Both the position numbers and the translations under genes were made by a program. The notes under the pieces were generated by a model, which did not search any database, had not been told where the DNA came from, and saw only the letters and a program-made list of their open reading frames with translations. This document shows, piece by piece, positions 27,229 through 35,644 of a stretch of DNA of 64,000 nucleotides (position 1 is its first letter; every line of letters starts with the position of its first letter). Origin of the DNA: Pseudonocardia sp. 73-21 (lineage in GTDB: Bacteria; Actinomycetota; Actinomycetes; Mycobacteriales; Pseudonocardiaceae). The DNA is taken from the NCBI RefSeq assembly GCF_001899645.1, contig NZ_MKVV01000071.1:40116-104115 (forward strand), written 5' to 3'.

Positions 27229-27295
27229 CATGATCACGACGAACCGCACGAAAACGCCTCGGTGCGGCGGAACTGTGCGGCGGGCGCCGATCATG
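27229..27295. repeat. Inverted-repeat element before the Uma2 gene
   Basis: CATGATC (27229-27235) and GATCATG (27289-27295) are perfect arms, enclosing a second pair CCGCAC and GTGCGG. It lies in the divergent gap between the acyl-CoA synthetase and the Uma2 gene and may hold their control sites. Confidence 0.5.
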
Positions 27296-27360
27296 AGCCG
27301 GTCGGACGGGCCTGTGGACAACTCCCGCTGCACGTCGGCCCTCCGTGCCACACTTTCCCC

Positions 27361-27948
27361 ATGACGGCACTCCCCGTGCAGCTGGCCCCGCAGCCACAGC
27401 CCATGACGGCAGCCGAGTACGCCGCGACGCCGGAGACCCCCGATCACCGGTTCGAGCTGCAGGAGGGAGCCGTCGTCATGCCCGCCAGAGCGGTGCCCGC
27501 CCACCAGGACGCACTCGCGGAGCTCTCCGTCCAGGTACGGGTTCAGACCCCGCCACACCTCAAGGTGCTGCTCGAGATCGATCTCGACCTGCACCTCGTC
27601 CCTCCGACCCAGCCTGGCACCGTACGAGTTCCCGATCTCGTCGTGGTCACCCGCGAGGCCTTCGCGCGGGTGGGGCGCCAGGGCGGGCTGCTGCGCGCCG
27701 ACGACGCTGTCCTCGCCGTCGAGCTGCACTCCACCAGCACGAAGCGCACCGACACGGTCGTCAAGCACTCCGAGTACGCCGACTCCGGCATCGGCCACTA
27801 CTGGATGATCGACCTGCTCGACGGGCCGAGCCTCACCGCGTGCCACCACGGCGGCCCGTTCGGCTACGTCGACGCCGAGCCGGTCCGCGGCACCTTCACC
27901 GCCGACGCCCCGTTCCCCGTTCGGCTGGATCTCGACCAGCTCGGCTGA
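27361..27948 (+). CDS. Uma2-family putative endonuclease
   Basis: A 195-residue PD-(D/E)xK-like Uma2 protein. The N-terminal MTAAEYAATPETPDHRFELQ, the RVPDLVVVTRE strand with its catalytic Asp, and AVELHSTST and KHSEYADSGIGHYWMID follow the family order. Uma2 proteins are common in actinobacteria and cyanobacteria, often near mobile DNA, with unproven function. The open frame extends upstream, but ATG 27361 begins the conserved sequence. No partner gene is obvious. Confidence 0.87.
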   Translation: MTALPVQLAPQPQPMTAAEYAATPETPDHRFELQEGAVVMPARAVPAHQDALAELSVQVRVQTPPHLKVLLEIDLDLHLVPPTQPGTVRVPDLVVVTREAFARVGRQGGLLRADDAVLAVELHSTSTKRTDTVVKHSEYADSGIGHYWMIDLLDGPSLTACHHGGPFGYVDAEPVRGTFTADAPFPVRLDLDQLG

Positions 27949-28000
27949 GCGGGCCACGGCTGGCCCCCGTGTCGCCTGTCCGGGCACGCCCGCCCACATC

Positions 28001-28006
28001 TAGGGT
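28001..28006 (+). promoter_or_regulatory. Leaderless -10 box for the monooxygenase at 28013
   Basis: TAGGGT lies exactly 6 nt before GTG 28013, with no ribosome-binding site. Confidence 0.6.
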
Positions 28007-28012
28007 CGCCCC

Positions 28013-29464
28013 GTGACCAGCGAGGGGAACATCGTCATCGTCGGGGCCGGGTTCGGCGGGATCGCCGCCGCCATCGAGCTGCAGGCCCACGGCTTCACCG
28101 ACATCACGATCCTCGACGCGGCCCCCGAGATCGGGGGCACCTGGTTCCACAACACCTACCCCGGCGCGGCCTGCGACGTGCCGAGCCACGGCTACTCGTT
28201 CTCGTTCGCGCAGCGGAAGGACTGGTCGCGGCTGTGTTCCCCGCAGCCGGAGATCCTCGCCTACCTGCAGGGGGTGGCGCGCGAGTACGGCGTGGACCGG
28301 CTCGTGCAGCCGGACACCGAGGTCACCTCCTGCGTGTTCGACGACGCCACGAGGCGCTGGACGGTGACCGCCGCCGACGGCCGCACGTTCGACGCGTCCG
28401 CGATCGTGATGGCCACCGGGCAGCTCAACCGGCCCGCCACCCCGCGGATCGAGGGCGCGGAGACGTTCACCGGCCACACCTTCCACTCCGCTCGCTGGGA
28501 CCACGACCACGACCTGCGCGGGAAGCGCGTCGCCGTGGTCGGCACGGGCGCGAGCGCCGTGCAGTTCGTGCCCGCCATCGCGCCGGACGTCGCGCACATG
28601 ACGGTGTTCCAGCGCACCGGCAACTGGTTCATGCCGCGCCGCAACCGTCCCTACCCCGCGCCGATCCGGGCGGCGATCCGCCGCGTCCCGGGGCTGCAGG
28701 CCTACCGGCGCGGTTTCCTCACCCAGTACCTGGAGCTGCTCACCGCGGCGATCCGCAACCCCGACCGGCTCGGCCGCGTGGTGCGCGTGCTGTCCACGGC
28801 GTTCATGCGCAGCCAGCTGCGTGATGCGGACATCCGGCGCAAGGTCTGGCCGGACTACACGTTCGGCTGCAAGCGGGTGCTGTTCAGCTCCACCTACCTG
28901 CCGGCGCTGCAACGACCGAACGTCGACGTGGTCACCGCACCCATCGCCCGGATCACCCCCACCGGCATCGAGGACGGCGAGGGCGCCCACCACGAGGTCG
29001 ACACGATCATCTGGGCCACCGGTTTCGCCACCACCGGCTTCATGTTCCCGATGGCGATCACCGGCACGGGCGGCCAGGCGCTCACCGACGTCTGGGCGAA
29101 GGGCCCGCACGCCCACCTCGGCATGACCGTGCCCGGCTTCCCGTCGCTGTTCGTGATGTACGGGCCCAACACCAACACCTCGGGCGGGTCGATCATCTTC
29201 TACCTGGAGCGCCAGGCCGCCTACCTGCGCCAGGCGCTGGCCGCGGTCCGCGAGCGCGGGGCCACGACCATCGACGTCCGACCGGAGGTGGAACAGGCCG
29301 GCGACACCGCGCTCCAGGCCCGCTTCGCCGGCACGGCCTGGACCCGCTGCGACTCCTGGTACCGCGACGAGAGCGGCCGCATCGTCACGAACTGGCCCGG
29401 TTACATGCGCGACTACGCGGCGGCCACGGAGCAGCTGGACGAGTCCGAGTACACCTTCACCTAA
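28013..29464 (+). CDS. Flavin-containing monooxygenase, Baeyer-Villiger type
   Basis: A 483-residue class B flavoprotein monooxygenase. The FAD motif IVIVGAGFGGIAAAIEL is at the N terminus, GGTW follows at about 41, and the NADPH motif VVGTGASAVQFVPAIA is at about 178. FQRTGNWFMPR and the ATGF segment near 340 also match BVMOs. The usual FxGxxxHxxxWP fingerprint is represented by FTGHTFHSARW. It should insert oxygen into a ketone or oxidise a heteroatom. Start GTG 28013 has a TAGGGT box 6 nt upstream. It is convergent with gnd. Confidence 0.9.
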   Translation: MTSEGNIVIVGAGFGGIAAAIELQAHGFTDITILDAAPEIGGTWFHNTYPGAACDVPSHGYSFSFAQRKDWSRLCSPQPEILAYLQGVAREYGVDRLVQPDTEVTSCVFDDATRRWTVTAADGRTFDASAIVMATGQLNRPATPRIEGAETFTGHTFHSARWDHDHDLRGKRVAVVGTGASAVQFVPAIAPDVAHMTVFQRTGNWFMPRRNRPYPAPIRAAIRRVPGLQAYRRGFLTQYLELLTAAIRNPDRLGRVVRVLSTAFMRSQLRDADIRRKVWPDYTFGCKRVLFSSTYLPALQRPNVDVVTAPIARITPTGIEDGEGAHHEVDTIIWATGFATTGFMFPMAITGTGGQALTDVWAKGPHAHLGMTVPGFPSLFVMYGPNTNTSGGSIIFYLERQAAYLRQALAAVRERGATTIDVRPEVEQAGDTALQARFAGTAWTRCDSWYRDESGRIVTNWPGYMRDYAAATEQLDESEYTFT

Positions 29465-29474
29465 GACCCGGTTG

Positions 29475-29534
29475 GCAGGCGATTTTGCGTCGTTGCGCGG
29501 CCCATTTCGCGCGCGAGGGCACCACATCGCCTGC
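29475..29534. repeat. Inverted-repeat element between the monooxygenase and gnd
   Basis: GCAGGCGAT (29475-29483) and ATCGCCTGC (29526-29534) are perfect 9-bp arms around a GCGCG/CGCGC inner hairpin. It fills the convergent gap. Its T-rich runs (ATTTTG, CATTTC) are unlike the flanking DNA and suggest a REP-like unit or terminator. Confidence 0.55.
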
Positions 29535-29543
29535 AGACTCGGA

Positions 29544-30992
29544 TCAGGCGTCGGTGCGGACCTCCGTGCCGTCCTGGCCCCAGCGGGTGTGGAAGCTGCC
29601 TTCCGCGTCCGTGCGCAGGTAGGTGTGGGCGCCGAAGAAGTCGCGCAGGCCCTGGATCAGGTTCGCCGGGCCCCGCTCGCGGCGGTAGCCGTCGTAGTAG
29701 CTCAGCGAGCTGGAGAACGCCGGGATGGCCACGCCCTGCTGGGTGGCCGTCACGATCACCCGTCGCCACGCGTCCTGCGCGTTCGCGACGGCCTCGGTGA
29801 AGTAGGGCACCATCAGCAGGTTCTCGAGGTCGCCGTGCTCGGCGTAGGCGTCGCGGATGCGGTTGAGGAACTGCGCCCGGATGATGCAGCCGCCGCGCCA
29901 GATGGTGGCCATGGCGCCGAGGTCGAGGTCCCAGTCGTTGGCCTTGGACGCCGCGCGCATCTGCGCGAAGCCCTGCGCGTACGCCACGACCTTGCTCGCG
30001 TAGAGCGCCTGGCGGATGTCGTCGACGAGGCTGTCGGGGTTCTCCCCCTCGCCCGGCTTCGGGCCCGCGAGCGTGGTGGACGCGGCCTTGCGCTCGTCGC
30101 GCAGCGCCGAGAGACCGCGGGCGAACACGGCCTCGGTGATGCCGGTGAGCGGGATGCCGAGCCCGAGCGCGTCGAGGGCGGTCCAGGTGCCGGTGCCCTT
30201 CTGCTCGGCCCGGTCGACGATCACGTCCACCAGCGGGCCGTCGGTCTTCTCGTCCTTCTTCGCCAGCACCTTGGCCGTGATCTCGATGAGGAACGACTCC
30301 AGGTCGCCGGAGTTCCACTCCTCGAAGATCGCCGCGATGGCCGGGGCGTCGAGCCCGGCGACGTGGGTGAGCAGGTCGTAGGCCTCGGCGATGAGCTGGA
30401 TGTCGGCGTACTCGATGCCGTTGTGCACCATCTTGACGTAGTGCCCGGCCCCGCCCGGCCCGACGTGCACGCAGCACGGCGTGCCGTCGACGACGGCGGC
30501 GATGCTGGTGAGGATCTCCTCCACCTCGGCGTACGCGGACTCGTCGCCGCCGGGCATGATGCTCGGCCCCTTCAGCGCGCCCTCCTCGCCGCCGGAGACG
30601 CCGATGCCCATGAAGCGGATGCCGTTGGCGGCGCACTCTTCGGTGCGGCGCACGGTGTCGGGGAAGTGCGAGTTGCCGGCGTCGATGATGATGTCGCCCT
30701 CGTCGAGCAGCGGCGTGAGGTCGGCGACGACGCCGTCCACGGGCTTGCCCGCCTTAACCATCACGATGATCCGGCGCGGCTTCTCCAGCGCGGCGACGAA
30801 CTCCTCCAGCGACTCGGAGCCGGTGAACGCCCCCTCGTGGCCGAACTCCTCCATGAACTCCCTGGTCTTGGCCGTGGTGCGGTTGTGCACGGCGATCGGC
30901 ACGCCGCGCGAGGCGATGTTGCGGGCCAGGTTGGCGCCCATCACCGCCAGCCCGGTGACCCCGATGCGGCTCTTCCCGGCGGTGTCACTCAT
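29544..30992 (-). CDS. gnd: 6-phosphogluconate dehydrogenase (decarboxylating)
   Basis: A 482-residue pentose-phosphate-pathway enzyme that converts 6-phosphogluconate to ribulose 5-phosphate, CO2 and NADPH. The NADP-binding VMGANLARNIASRG, the substrate motif VSGGEEGALKGPSIMPGG, and the catalytic segment GHYVKMVHNGIEYADIQL (Lys and Glu) are intact. Length matches the long dimeric Gnd type rather than the short GndA of some actinobacteria. ATG 30992 is the first in-frame start at conserved sequence, with GAGGAGAA upstream. Monocistronic by context. Confidence 0.97.
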   Translation of the reverse strand: MSDTAGKSRIGVTGLAVMGANLARNIASRGVPIAVHNRTTAKTREFMEEFGHEGAFTGSESLEEFVAALEKPRRIIVMVKAGKPVDGVVADLTPLLDEGDIIIDAGNSHFPDTVRRTEECAANGIRFMGIGVSGGEEGALKGPSIMPGGDESAYAEVEEILTSIAAVVDGTPCCVHVGPGGAGHYVKMVHNGIEYADIQLIAEAYDLLTHVAGLDAPAIAAIFEEWNSGDLESFLIEITAKVLAKKDEKTDGPLVDVIVDRAEQKGTGTWTALDALGLGIPLTGITEAVFARGLSALRDERKAASTTLAGPKPGEGENPDSLVDDIRQALYASKVVAYAQGFAQMRAASKANDWDLDLGAMATIWRGGCIIRAQFLNRIRDAYAEHGDLENLLMVPYFTEAVANAQDAWRRVIVTATQQGVAIPAFSSSLSYYDGYRRERGPANLIQGLRDFFGAHTYLRTDAEGSFHTRWGQDGTEVRTDA

Positions 30993-31172
30993 GGTCGGTT
31001 CTCCTCAGGTCGCTGGTACTGGGCTCGACGCTACCCATCTCTCCCGAACTCGCGTACCCGCACGCGGGCCACCCGGACGACGCGATCATCACACCGGCCG
31101 ATCCGCGCGTACCGGACGACAGGCCCGATCCGGTGAAACCGCCGATGGCCTGCGACGGGCCGACGCGACGGC

Positions 31173-31178
31173 TAGCGT
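31173..31178 (+). promoter_or_regulatory. Leaderless -10 box for the deacetylase at 31186
   Basis: TAGCGT is followed after 7 nt by ATG 31186. Confidence 0.5.
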
Positions 31179-31185
31179 CGGCCGT

Positions 31186-31992
31186 ATGCACCGCGGGTGT
31201 GCCGGGCCCTCCCGGCGGCAGTTCCTGGGCCTGCTCGGCGTCGGGGCGGCCGCCGTGCTGACGGGGTGCGCCGCACCGGCCGCGGAGACACCCGCTCCGG
31301 CCGTTCCGCCACCGCCACCGCCGCTGCCGCCCGTGCCCGCCGCGGCGCCGGGGGCGTCGAAGGTGATCTTCAGCGGTCCGACGACCGGTGGCCGCATCGT
31401 CCTCACCGTCGACGACGGCACGTGCGCCGACTGCGTGGCGGGCTACGCCGACTTCGCCGTGCGCACCGGCACCCACCTGACGTTCAGCCCGAACGGCACC
31501 TACGCCCGCGAGTGGCAGCCGCACGCCGCGGCGCTGCGCCCGCTGGTGGCCGCCGGGCAGGTGCAGGTCATGAACCACACGTTCTCCCACAAGGACCTGC
31601 GCAAGCTCCCCGAAGCGAAGATCCGCGAGGAGCTGGAACGCAACGACGAGTGGGTCGTGTCGACGTTCGGCACCACCACGCGGCCCTACCACCGCCCGCC
31701 GTTCGGGTTCCACGACGCGACCATCGACGGGGTCGCGGACGGGCTCGGCTACACCCGCGCCGTGCTGTGGAACGGCTCGTACTCCGACTCCGAGACCGTC
31801 ACCCCGCAGTTCCTCATGAGCGAGGCCGCGAAGTACCTGAAGTCGGGCGTGATCATGCTCGGCCACGCGAACCACCCCACCGTGCTGGGGCTGTTCGACC
31901 AGATCCTGGCGCTGATCCACGACCGGCAGCTGACGCCGGTGACCCTCGACGAGATGTTCGGCACCAGCCGCGCGGTCGGGGCCGCCGTCTAG
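31186..31992 (+). CDS. Polysaccharide deacetylase-family lipoprotein
   Basis: A 268-residue exported NodB-fold protein. The N terminus has a Tat-like RRQFLGLLG, then lipobox LTGC, then a Pro-rich linker. Motif 1 is LTVDDGTCADC, with both catalytic Asp residues, and motif 2 is NHTFSHKDL with the metal-binding His pair; RPPFGFHD is motif 3. It therefore looks active, unlike the altered paralogue at 24848. It probably de-N-acetylates an envelope polysaccharide or peptidoglycan. ATG 31186 is set by conserved sequence and the TAGCGT box. It ends 11 bp before the convergent LLM gene. Confidence 0.88.
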   Translation: MHRGCAGPSRRQFLGLLGVGAAAVLTGCAAPAAETPAPAVPPPPPPLPPVPAAAPGASKVIFSGPTTGGRIVLTVDDGTCADCVAGYADFAVRTGTHLTFSPNGTYAREWQPHAAALRPLVAAGQVQVMNHTFSHKDLRKLPEAKIREELERNDEWVVSTFGTTTRPYHRPPFGFHDATIDGVADGLGYTRAVLWNGSYSDSETVTPQFLMSEAAKYLKSGVIMLGHANHPTVLGLFDQILALIHDRQLTPVTLDEMFGTSRAVGAAV

Positions 31993-32003
31993 GCGAGCGT
32001 CGC

Positions 32004-32870
32004 CTAGAAGTCCGCTGCGGCCGCGATGATCTCCCTGCCCACGAGCTCCAGACGTCCGGGCTCCCACGGCCGGTTCACCCCGCCCTGCACCGACTGGATC
32101 CCCAGCTCGCCCCACTCCTTCAGCCTCGCCAGCACGGCGTCGATGTTCTCGCCGTTCTCACCCGGGTCGATCGGGCCCATGACGGTCTTCTCGATCTCGG
32201 CGTAGTCGCGGCCGACGGCCTCGCAGTGGCCGCGCAGCACGTCGAGCTTGTGCGCCACGTCCGGGCCGCCGAACAGGTTGCAGGCCTGCGCGTACTGCGC
32301 CACCAGCCGCAGGGTCTTCTTCTCCCCGCCGCCCCCGATGAGGATCGGCGGCGTGCGCAGCGGCTGCGGCACGTTGAGGGTGCGGGCCAGCCGGTAGTGC
32401 GTGCCCTCATAGGGCTCCTCGGACCCGCCCCACATCTGGAGGCAGATCTGCAGCGTCTCCTCCAGCCGCTCGAACCGCTCGGCCGTCGGCGGGAAGAACA
32501 GGCCCAGCCCCTCGGCCTCCTCGCCGTTCCAGGCCGCCCCGATGCCGAGCATCGCGCGGCCCTTCGACAGGACGTCGAGGGTGGAGACGAGCTTGGCCAG
32601 CAGCCCGGGCTCCCGGTAGGACACGGCGGTGACCCAGGCCAGCAGCTCGACCGTCGACGTGCGCGCGGCGATGTAGCCCAGCGTCGTGTACGCCTCGAGC
32701 ATGTCGGTCTCGATCGGGCCGACGGGGGCGATCTGCCAGACGTGGTCCATGACGCTGACGCGCGAGAAGCCCGCCTCCTCGGCGGCCACCACCACCCGCG
32801 TCAGGTCGTCGGCGAGCCCGGCGGGCCCGCTCGGGTAGGTGAAGTTCGCGACGTGCAGACCGATCTCCAA
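32004..32870 (-). CDS. LLM-class F420-dependent oxidoreductase
   Basis: A 288-residue luciferase-like TIM-barrel protein. The N-terminal strand, VMDHVWQIAP, the GRAMLGIGAAWNGEEAEGLG motif and the PPILIGGGGEKKTLRL segment match the F420-using LLM group of actinobacteria. It would transfer hydride from reduced F420 to an unknown substrate or the reverse. Start is at 32870. It is divergent from the histidine phosphatase gene at 32981. No F420-biosynthesis gene lies in the window. Confidence 0.9.
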   Translation of the reverse strand: MEIGLHVANFTYPSGPAGLADDLTRVVVAAEEAGFSRVSVMDHVWQIAPVGPIETDMLEAYTTLGYIAARTSTVELLAWVTAVSYREPGLLAKLVSTLDVLSKGRAMLGIGAAWNGEEAEGLGLFFPPTAERFERLEETLQICLQMWGGSEEPYEGTHYRLARTLNVPQPLRTPPILIGGGGEKKTLRLVAQYAQACNLFGGPDVAHKLDVLRGHCEAVGRDYAEIEKTVMGPIDPGENGENIDAVLARLKEWGELGIQSVQGGVNRPWEPGRLELVGREIIAAAADF

Positions 32871-32967
32871 CAGGGTCTCCTCGTGGACGGGTGCGGATCT
32901 CCGACGCTAGTCCCGCCCGCGTTCGCCTGCCCGGCACAAGCAGTACCAGGCTGGGCCGAGCTCCCCG

Positions 32968-32973
32968 TAGCGT
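32968..32973 (+). promoter_or_regulatory. Leaderless -10 box for the histidine phosphatase
   Basis: TAGCGT is followed after 7 nt by ATG 32981. Confidence 0.5.
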
Positions 32974-32980
32974 GACGGTC

Positions 32981-33730
32981 ATGGCTGAGTACGAGGTCGT
33001 CCTGCTGCGCCACGGCGAGACCGTCGGCTACGACGGCGACCTGGGGTTGACCGAGCGCGGCGAGCAGCAGGCCCGCGACCGCGGCGCCGCGCTGGCCGCC
33101 GAGATCAAGCCGGGCACCACCGTCCACATGCCGCACGCGCGCACCGCCCGGGCGATCGCCACGGCCGTGACCGTGCGGGCCGCGCTCGCGGAGAACCTCG
33201 CCGACGGCGTGGACCTCGGGCCGCTCTACCCCGAGCCGTGGTTCGACAACCTGCGCTACTCGTTGCACGGCGAGGGCGTCGACACCTCCGACGCGATCAC
33301 CGAACGGCTCACCCTGGACGGCGACCTGCCCGACTGGGCCCGCGAGTACGACCGCTTCGACAGCGACTACCGCTCGGTCGCGGCGGCCGGCGGCCCGATC
33401 GAGTACTGGCTGCACAACCCGACGCTGTACTTCGAGCCCCCGCACGTGGCCGCGCACCGGTTCTGGCGCGGGATCGCCGAGGAGCGCGACGACGACGTGG
33501 AGAACCTGGTGGTCGTCGTGGCCACGCACTCGGCGCCGATGCGGGCGTTCCTGGCCACCACGCTCGGCACCGACCCCGGCGAGCCGCACAACCTGGAGGA
33601 CATCCGGGTGCGCGTGCGCGACGACGGCAGCACGGCCGTCACGTTCCGCGGGGAGACCACGGCGATGACCGTGCCCCCGCACCTGCCGCCGTGGATCGAC
33701 CGGGCCTGGTTCGAGTCGTTCGGCCGCTGA
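32981..33730 (+). CDS. Histidine phosphatase-family protein
   Basis: A 249-residue member of the phosphoglycerate-mutase-like superfamily. The phosphate-accepting His is in LLRHGET at residues 7-13, and a second catalytic His is in VVATHSAPMRA. The insert between them (about 90-150) is longer than in minimal SixA-type proteins. The substrate is unknown. The frame opens upstream at 32891, but conserved sequence and the TAGCGT box place the start at ATG 32981. It is convergent with the dioxygenase gene. Confidence 0.88.
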   Translation: MAEYEVVLLRHGETVGYDGDLGLTERGEQQARDRGAALAAEIKPGTTVHMPHARTARAIATAVTVRAALAENLADGVDLGPLYPEPWFDNLRYSLHGEGVDTSDAITERLTLDGDLPDWAREYDRFDSDYRSVAAAGGPIEYWLHNPTLYFEPPHVAAHRFWRGIAEERDDDVENLVVVVATHSAPMRAFLATTLGTDPGEPHNLEDIRVRVRDDGSTAVTFRGETTAMTVPPHLPPWIDRAWFESFGR

Positions 33731-33763
33731 TCCACAGCCACGCGGCGGGCCCGCGGGCGACGG

Positions 33764-34618
33764 TCAGATGTTGGTGTTCTCCGGCGCGATCCCGGACGGC
33801 ACCGAGCCGGCCGCGCCCGTGCCGTCCAGCGGAGCGTCCCCCGGCAGGCCCAGCGTGTACGCGGTCATCGACAGCGAGCCGTACGCGAAGCCGTCCACCA
33901 GCACGTCGGCCCCGTGGCCGGCCGCGGCGCCCAGTCCGGCCAGGTAGAGCAGCGGGATGAAGTGGTCGGGGGTGGGCACGGCGGCGTCGAAGTCGCCCGA
34001 GCCCTGCACGGACGGCAGCGCGTCGGGCGTGCCGGTCATGACGTCGCGGGCGGCCTCGTCGAACCGCTCCGCCCAGTCGAAACCGGACTCGGCGCGGCGG
34101 GGATCCATGCCGCCGAGGTTGTGCACCACGTTGCCGCTGCCCACCACCATCACGCCGCTCTCGCGCAGCGGGGCGAGCTTCGCGCCGAGCTCCAGGTGGT
34201 AGTCGAACGGCTTCACGGCGTTGATCGCGAGCTGCACGACGGGGATGTCGGCGTCGGGGAACATGTGGGTGAGTACCGACCAGGTGCCGTGGTCGATCCC
34301 CCAGCTGTCGACGTCCTGTCCCACCCACGTCGGCTTGGCGATCTCCGCGACCTCGGCGGCCACCTCTGGCGCGCCCGGCGCGGGGTACTCCAGCGCGAAC
34401 AGGTCGTCGGGGAAGCCGTAGAAGTCGTGGATCGTGCGGGGCCGGCGCATGGCGGTGACCGCGGTGGCGTTGATGTACCAGTGCGCGGAGACCACCAGCA
34501 CGGCGCGCGGCCGGGGCAGCCGCCGCCCCAGCGCGGCCCAGGAGTCGGTGTAGCGGTTGTGCTCCAGGGCGTTCATCGGGCTGCCGTGCCCGATGAACGC
34601 CGCCGGCATGGTTGTCAT
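33764..34618 (-). CDS. Class III extradiol ring-cleavage dioxygenase (DODA/YgiD-like)
   Basis: A 284-residue LigB-fold dioxygenase. Metal-binding His residues are in FIGHGSPMNA near the N terminus and in VVSAHWYIN, and DHGTWSVLTHMFPDADIPVVQL is the conserved core. Relatives open catechol rings, such as 4,5-DOPA, using non-heme metal and oxygen. ATG 34618 follows a TAGGGT box by 7 nt; that box overlaps the stop codon of the small membrane protein gene 10 bp upstream. Confidence 0.88.
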   Translation of the reverse strand: MTTMPAAFIGHGSPMNALEHNRYTDSWAALGRRLPRPRAVLVVSAHWYINATAVTAMRRPRTIHDFYGFPDDLFALEYPAPGAPEVAAEVAEIAKPTWVGQDVDSWGIDHGTWSVLTHMFPDADIPVVQLAINAVKPFDYHLELGAKLAPLRESGVMVVGSGNVVHNLGGMDPRRAESGFDWAERFDEAARDVMTGTPDALPSVQGSGDFDAAVPTPDHFIPLLYLAGLGAAAGHGADVLVDGFAYGSLSMTAYTLGLPGDAPLDGTGAAGSVPSGIAPENTNI

Positions 34619-34625
34619 GAACCCG

Positions 34626-34631
34626 ACCCTA
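34626..34631 (-). promoter_or_regulatory. Leaderless -10 box for the dioxygenase, shared with a stop codon
   Basis: Minus-strand TAGGGT lies 7 nt before ATG 34618. Its TAG is also the stop codon of the 55-residue membrane protein gene. Confidence 0.5.
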
Positions 34632-34796
34632 GGACGCGAAGCGCAGGACGGCGACGACCAGGGAGAGCACGCCGAGCACCAGCGGCGGGATGAACGCCTC
34701 CTCGCGCCGGACGTGCACCACCACGGCGCCGGCCATCACGAGCGCGCGACCGACGGCGGCGAGGACGATCCACAGGATCCAGACCACGATGTTCAT
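34629..34796 (-). CDS. Small two-helix membrane protein
   Basis: A 55-residue open frame from ATG 34796 to TAG, too short for many gene finders. It begins MNIVVWILWIVLAAVGRALV, continues with a second part of helix 1, has a charged turn with HVRREEAF, and ends with helix 2 (LVLGVLSLVVAVLR). The composition, GC3-rich codons and tight packing (43 bp after SCO1664, 10 bp before the dioxygenase) support a real gene. Function is unknown. Confidence 0.65.
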   Translation of the reverse strand: MNIVVWILWIVLAAVGRALVMAGAVVVHVRREEAFIPPLVLGVLSLVVAVLRFAS

Positions 34797-34839
34797 GGTC
34801 GTGCGGTGGTCACCCCAACGTGACCCAGCGGCACGCGGG

Positions 34840-35637
34840 CTAGAAGGCCGGCCAGGGGATCGCCGGGCCGTAGCCCGACGGTTCCGGATAGCGCGGGTCG
34901 TCCAGCAGCGCCGCGACCCGCGCCACCAGCGTGCGCGTCTCGCGGCGGGTGATGTGCTCGCCCAGCACGTCGAGGAACGTGCCGTCGAGCTCGGTGCGCA
35001 GCTTCTCCAGCGCCTCGACGACGTCGGCGGGCAGCGGCTGGCCGACCCAGCCCCACAGCACCGTGCGCAGCTTGTCCTCGACGTGCATCGTCAGGCCGTG
35101 GTCGACGCCGTAGAGGTGGCCGTCGGTGCCGGCGAGCACGTGCCCGCCCTTGCGGTCGGCGTTGTTGACCACCACGTCGAACGCGGCCATCCGCTTGAGC
35201 GCGGGCGTGTCGGCGTGGGCGAGCACCGCGGGCTCACCGCGGTCGCCGCGTGCCCGCAGCACGCCCAGCCAGCCGGCGGGCACCTTCTTCGGCGCGCACA
35301 CGTCCACGAGCTCGCGCTCGTCGTCGGTGTCGACCCAGACCTGCATCATCCCGGGCCCGAACGGCCCGTCCTGACGGAGGATCGTCTGCGGGACGACGTC
35401 GAAGCCCGCGGCCTCGGAGACCAGGAACGCGGCCACCTCGCGGCCCGCCAGCGTGCCGTCGGGGAAGTCCCAGAGCGGGCGCTCGCCGCGCACCGGCTTG
35501 TAGACGCACTGCACCTCGACCCCGTCGAGACCCACCGTGCCGAAGAGGGTGGCGTTGGACGCGTCGACCAGGCGTCCGGTGATGTCGATGCGGCCGCGCC
35601 GCAGCAGGTCCGGCACCGCCGGATCACGAGGGTCCAC
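34840..35637 (-). CDS. SCO1664-family protein (kinase-like fold)
   Basis: A 265-residue protein of the actinobacterial SCO1664 family, distantly related to PI3/4-kinase or HipA-like folds. Recognisable parts are VQCVYKPVRGERPLWDF, GREVAAFLVSEAAGFDVVPQT, the NNADRKGGHVL catalytic-like Asn/Asp segment and YGVDHGLTMH. Substrate unknown. The start is GTG 35637, 7 bp after the DUF3090 gene. In many actinobacteria this gene, DUF3090 and the MSMEG_4193 phosphomutase precede mshC of mycothiol synthesis; mshC is absent here. Confidence 0.9.
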   Translation of the reverse strand: MDPRDPAVPDLLRRGRIDITGRLVDASNATLFGTVGLDGVEVQCVYKPVRGERPLWDFPDGTLAGREVAAFLVSEAAGFDVVPQTILRQDGPFGPGMMQVWVDTDDERELVDVCAPKKVPAGWLGVLRARGDRGEPAVLAHADTPALKRMAAFDVVVNNADRKGGHVLAGTDGHLYGVDHGLTMHVEDKLRTVLWGWVGQPLPADVVEALEKLRTELDGTFLDVLGEHITRRETRTLVARVAALLDDPRYPEPSGYGPAIPWPAF

Positions 35638-35644
35638 GAAGGGT

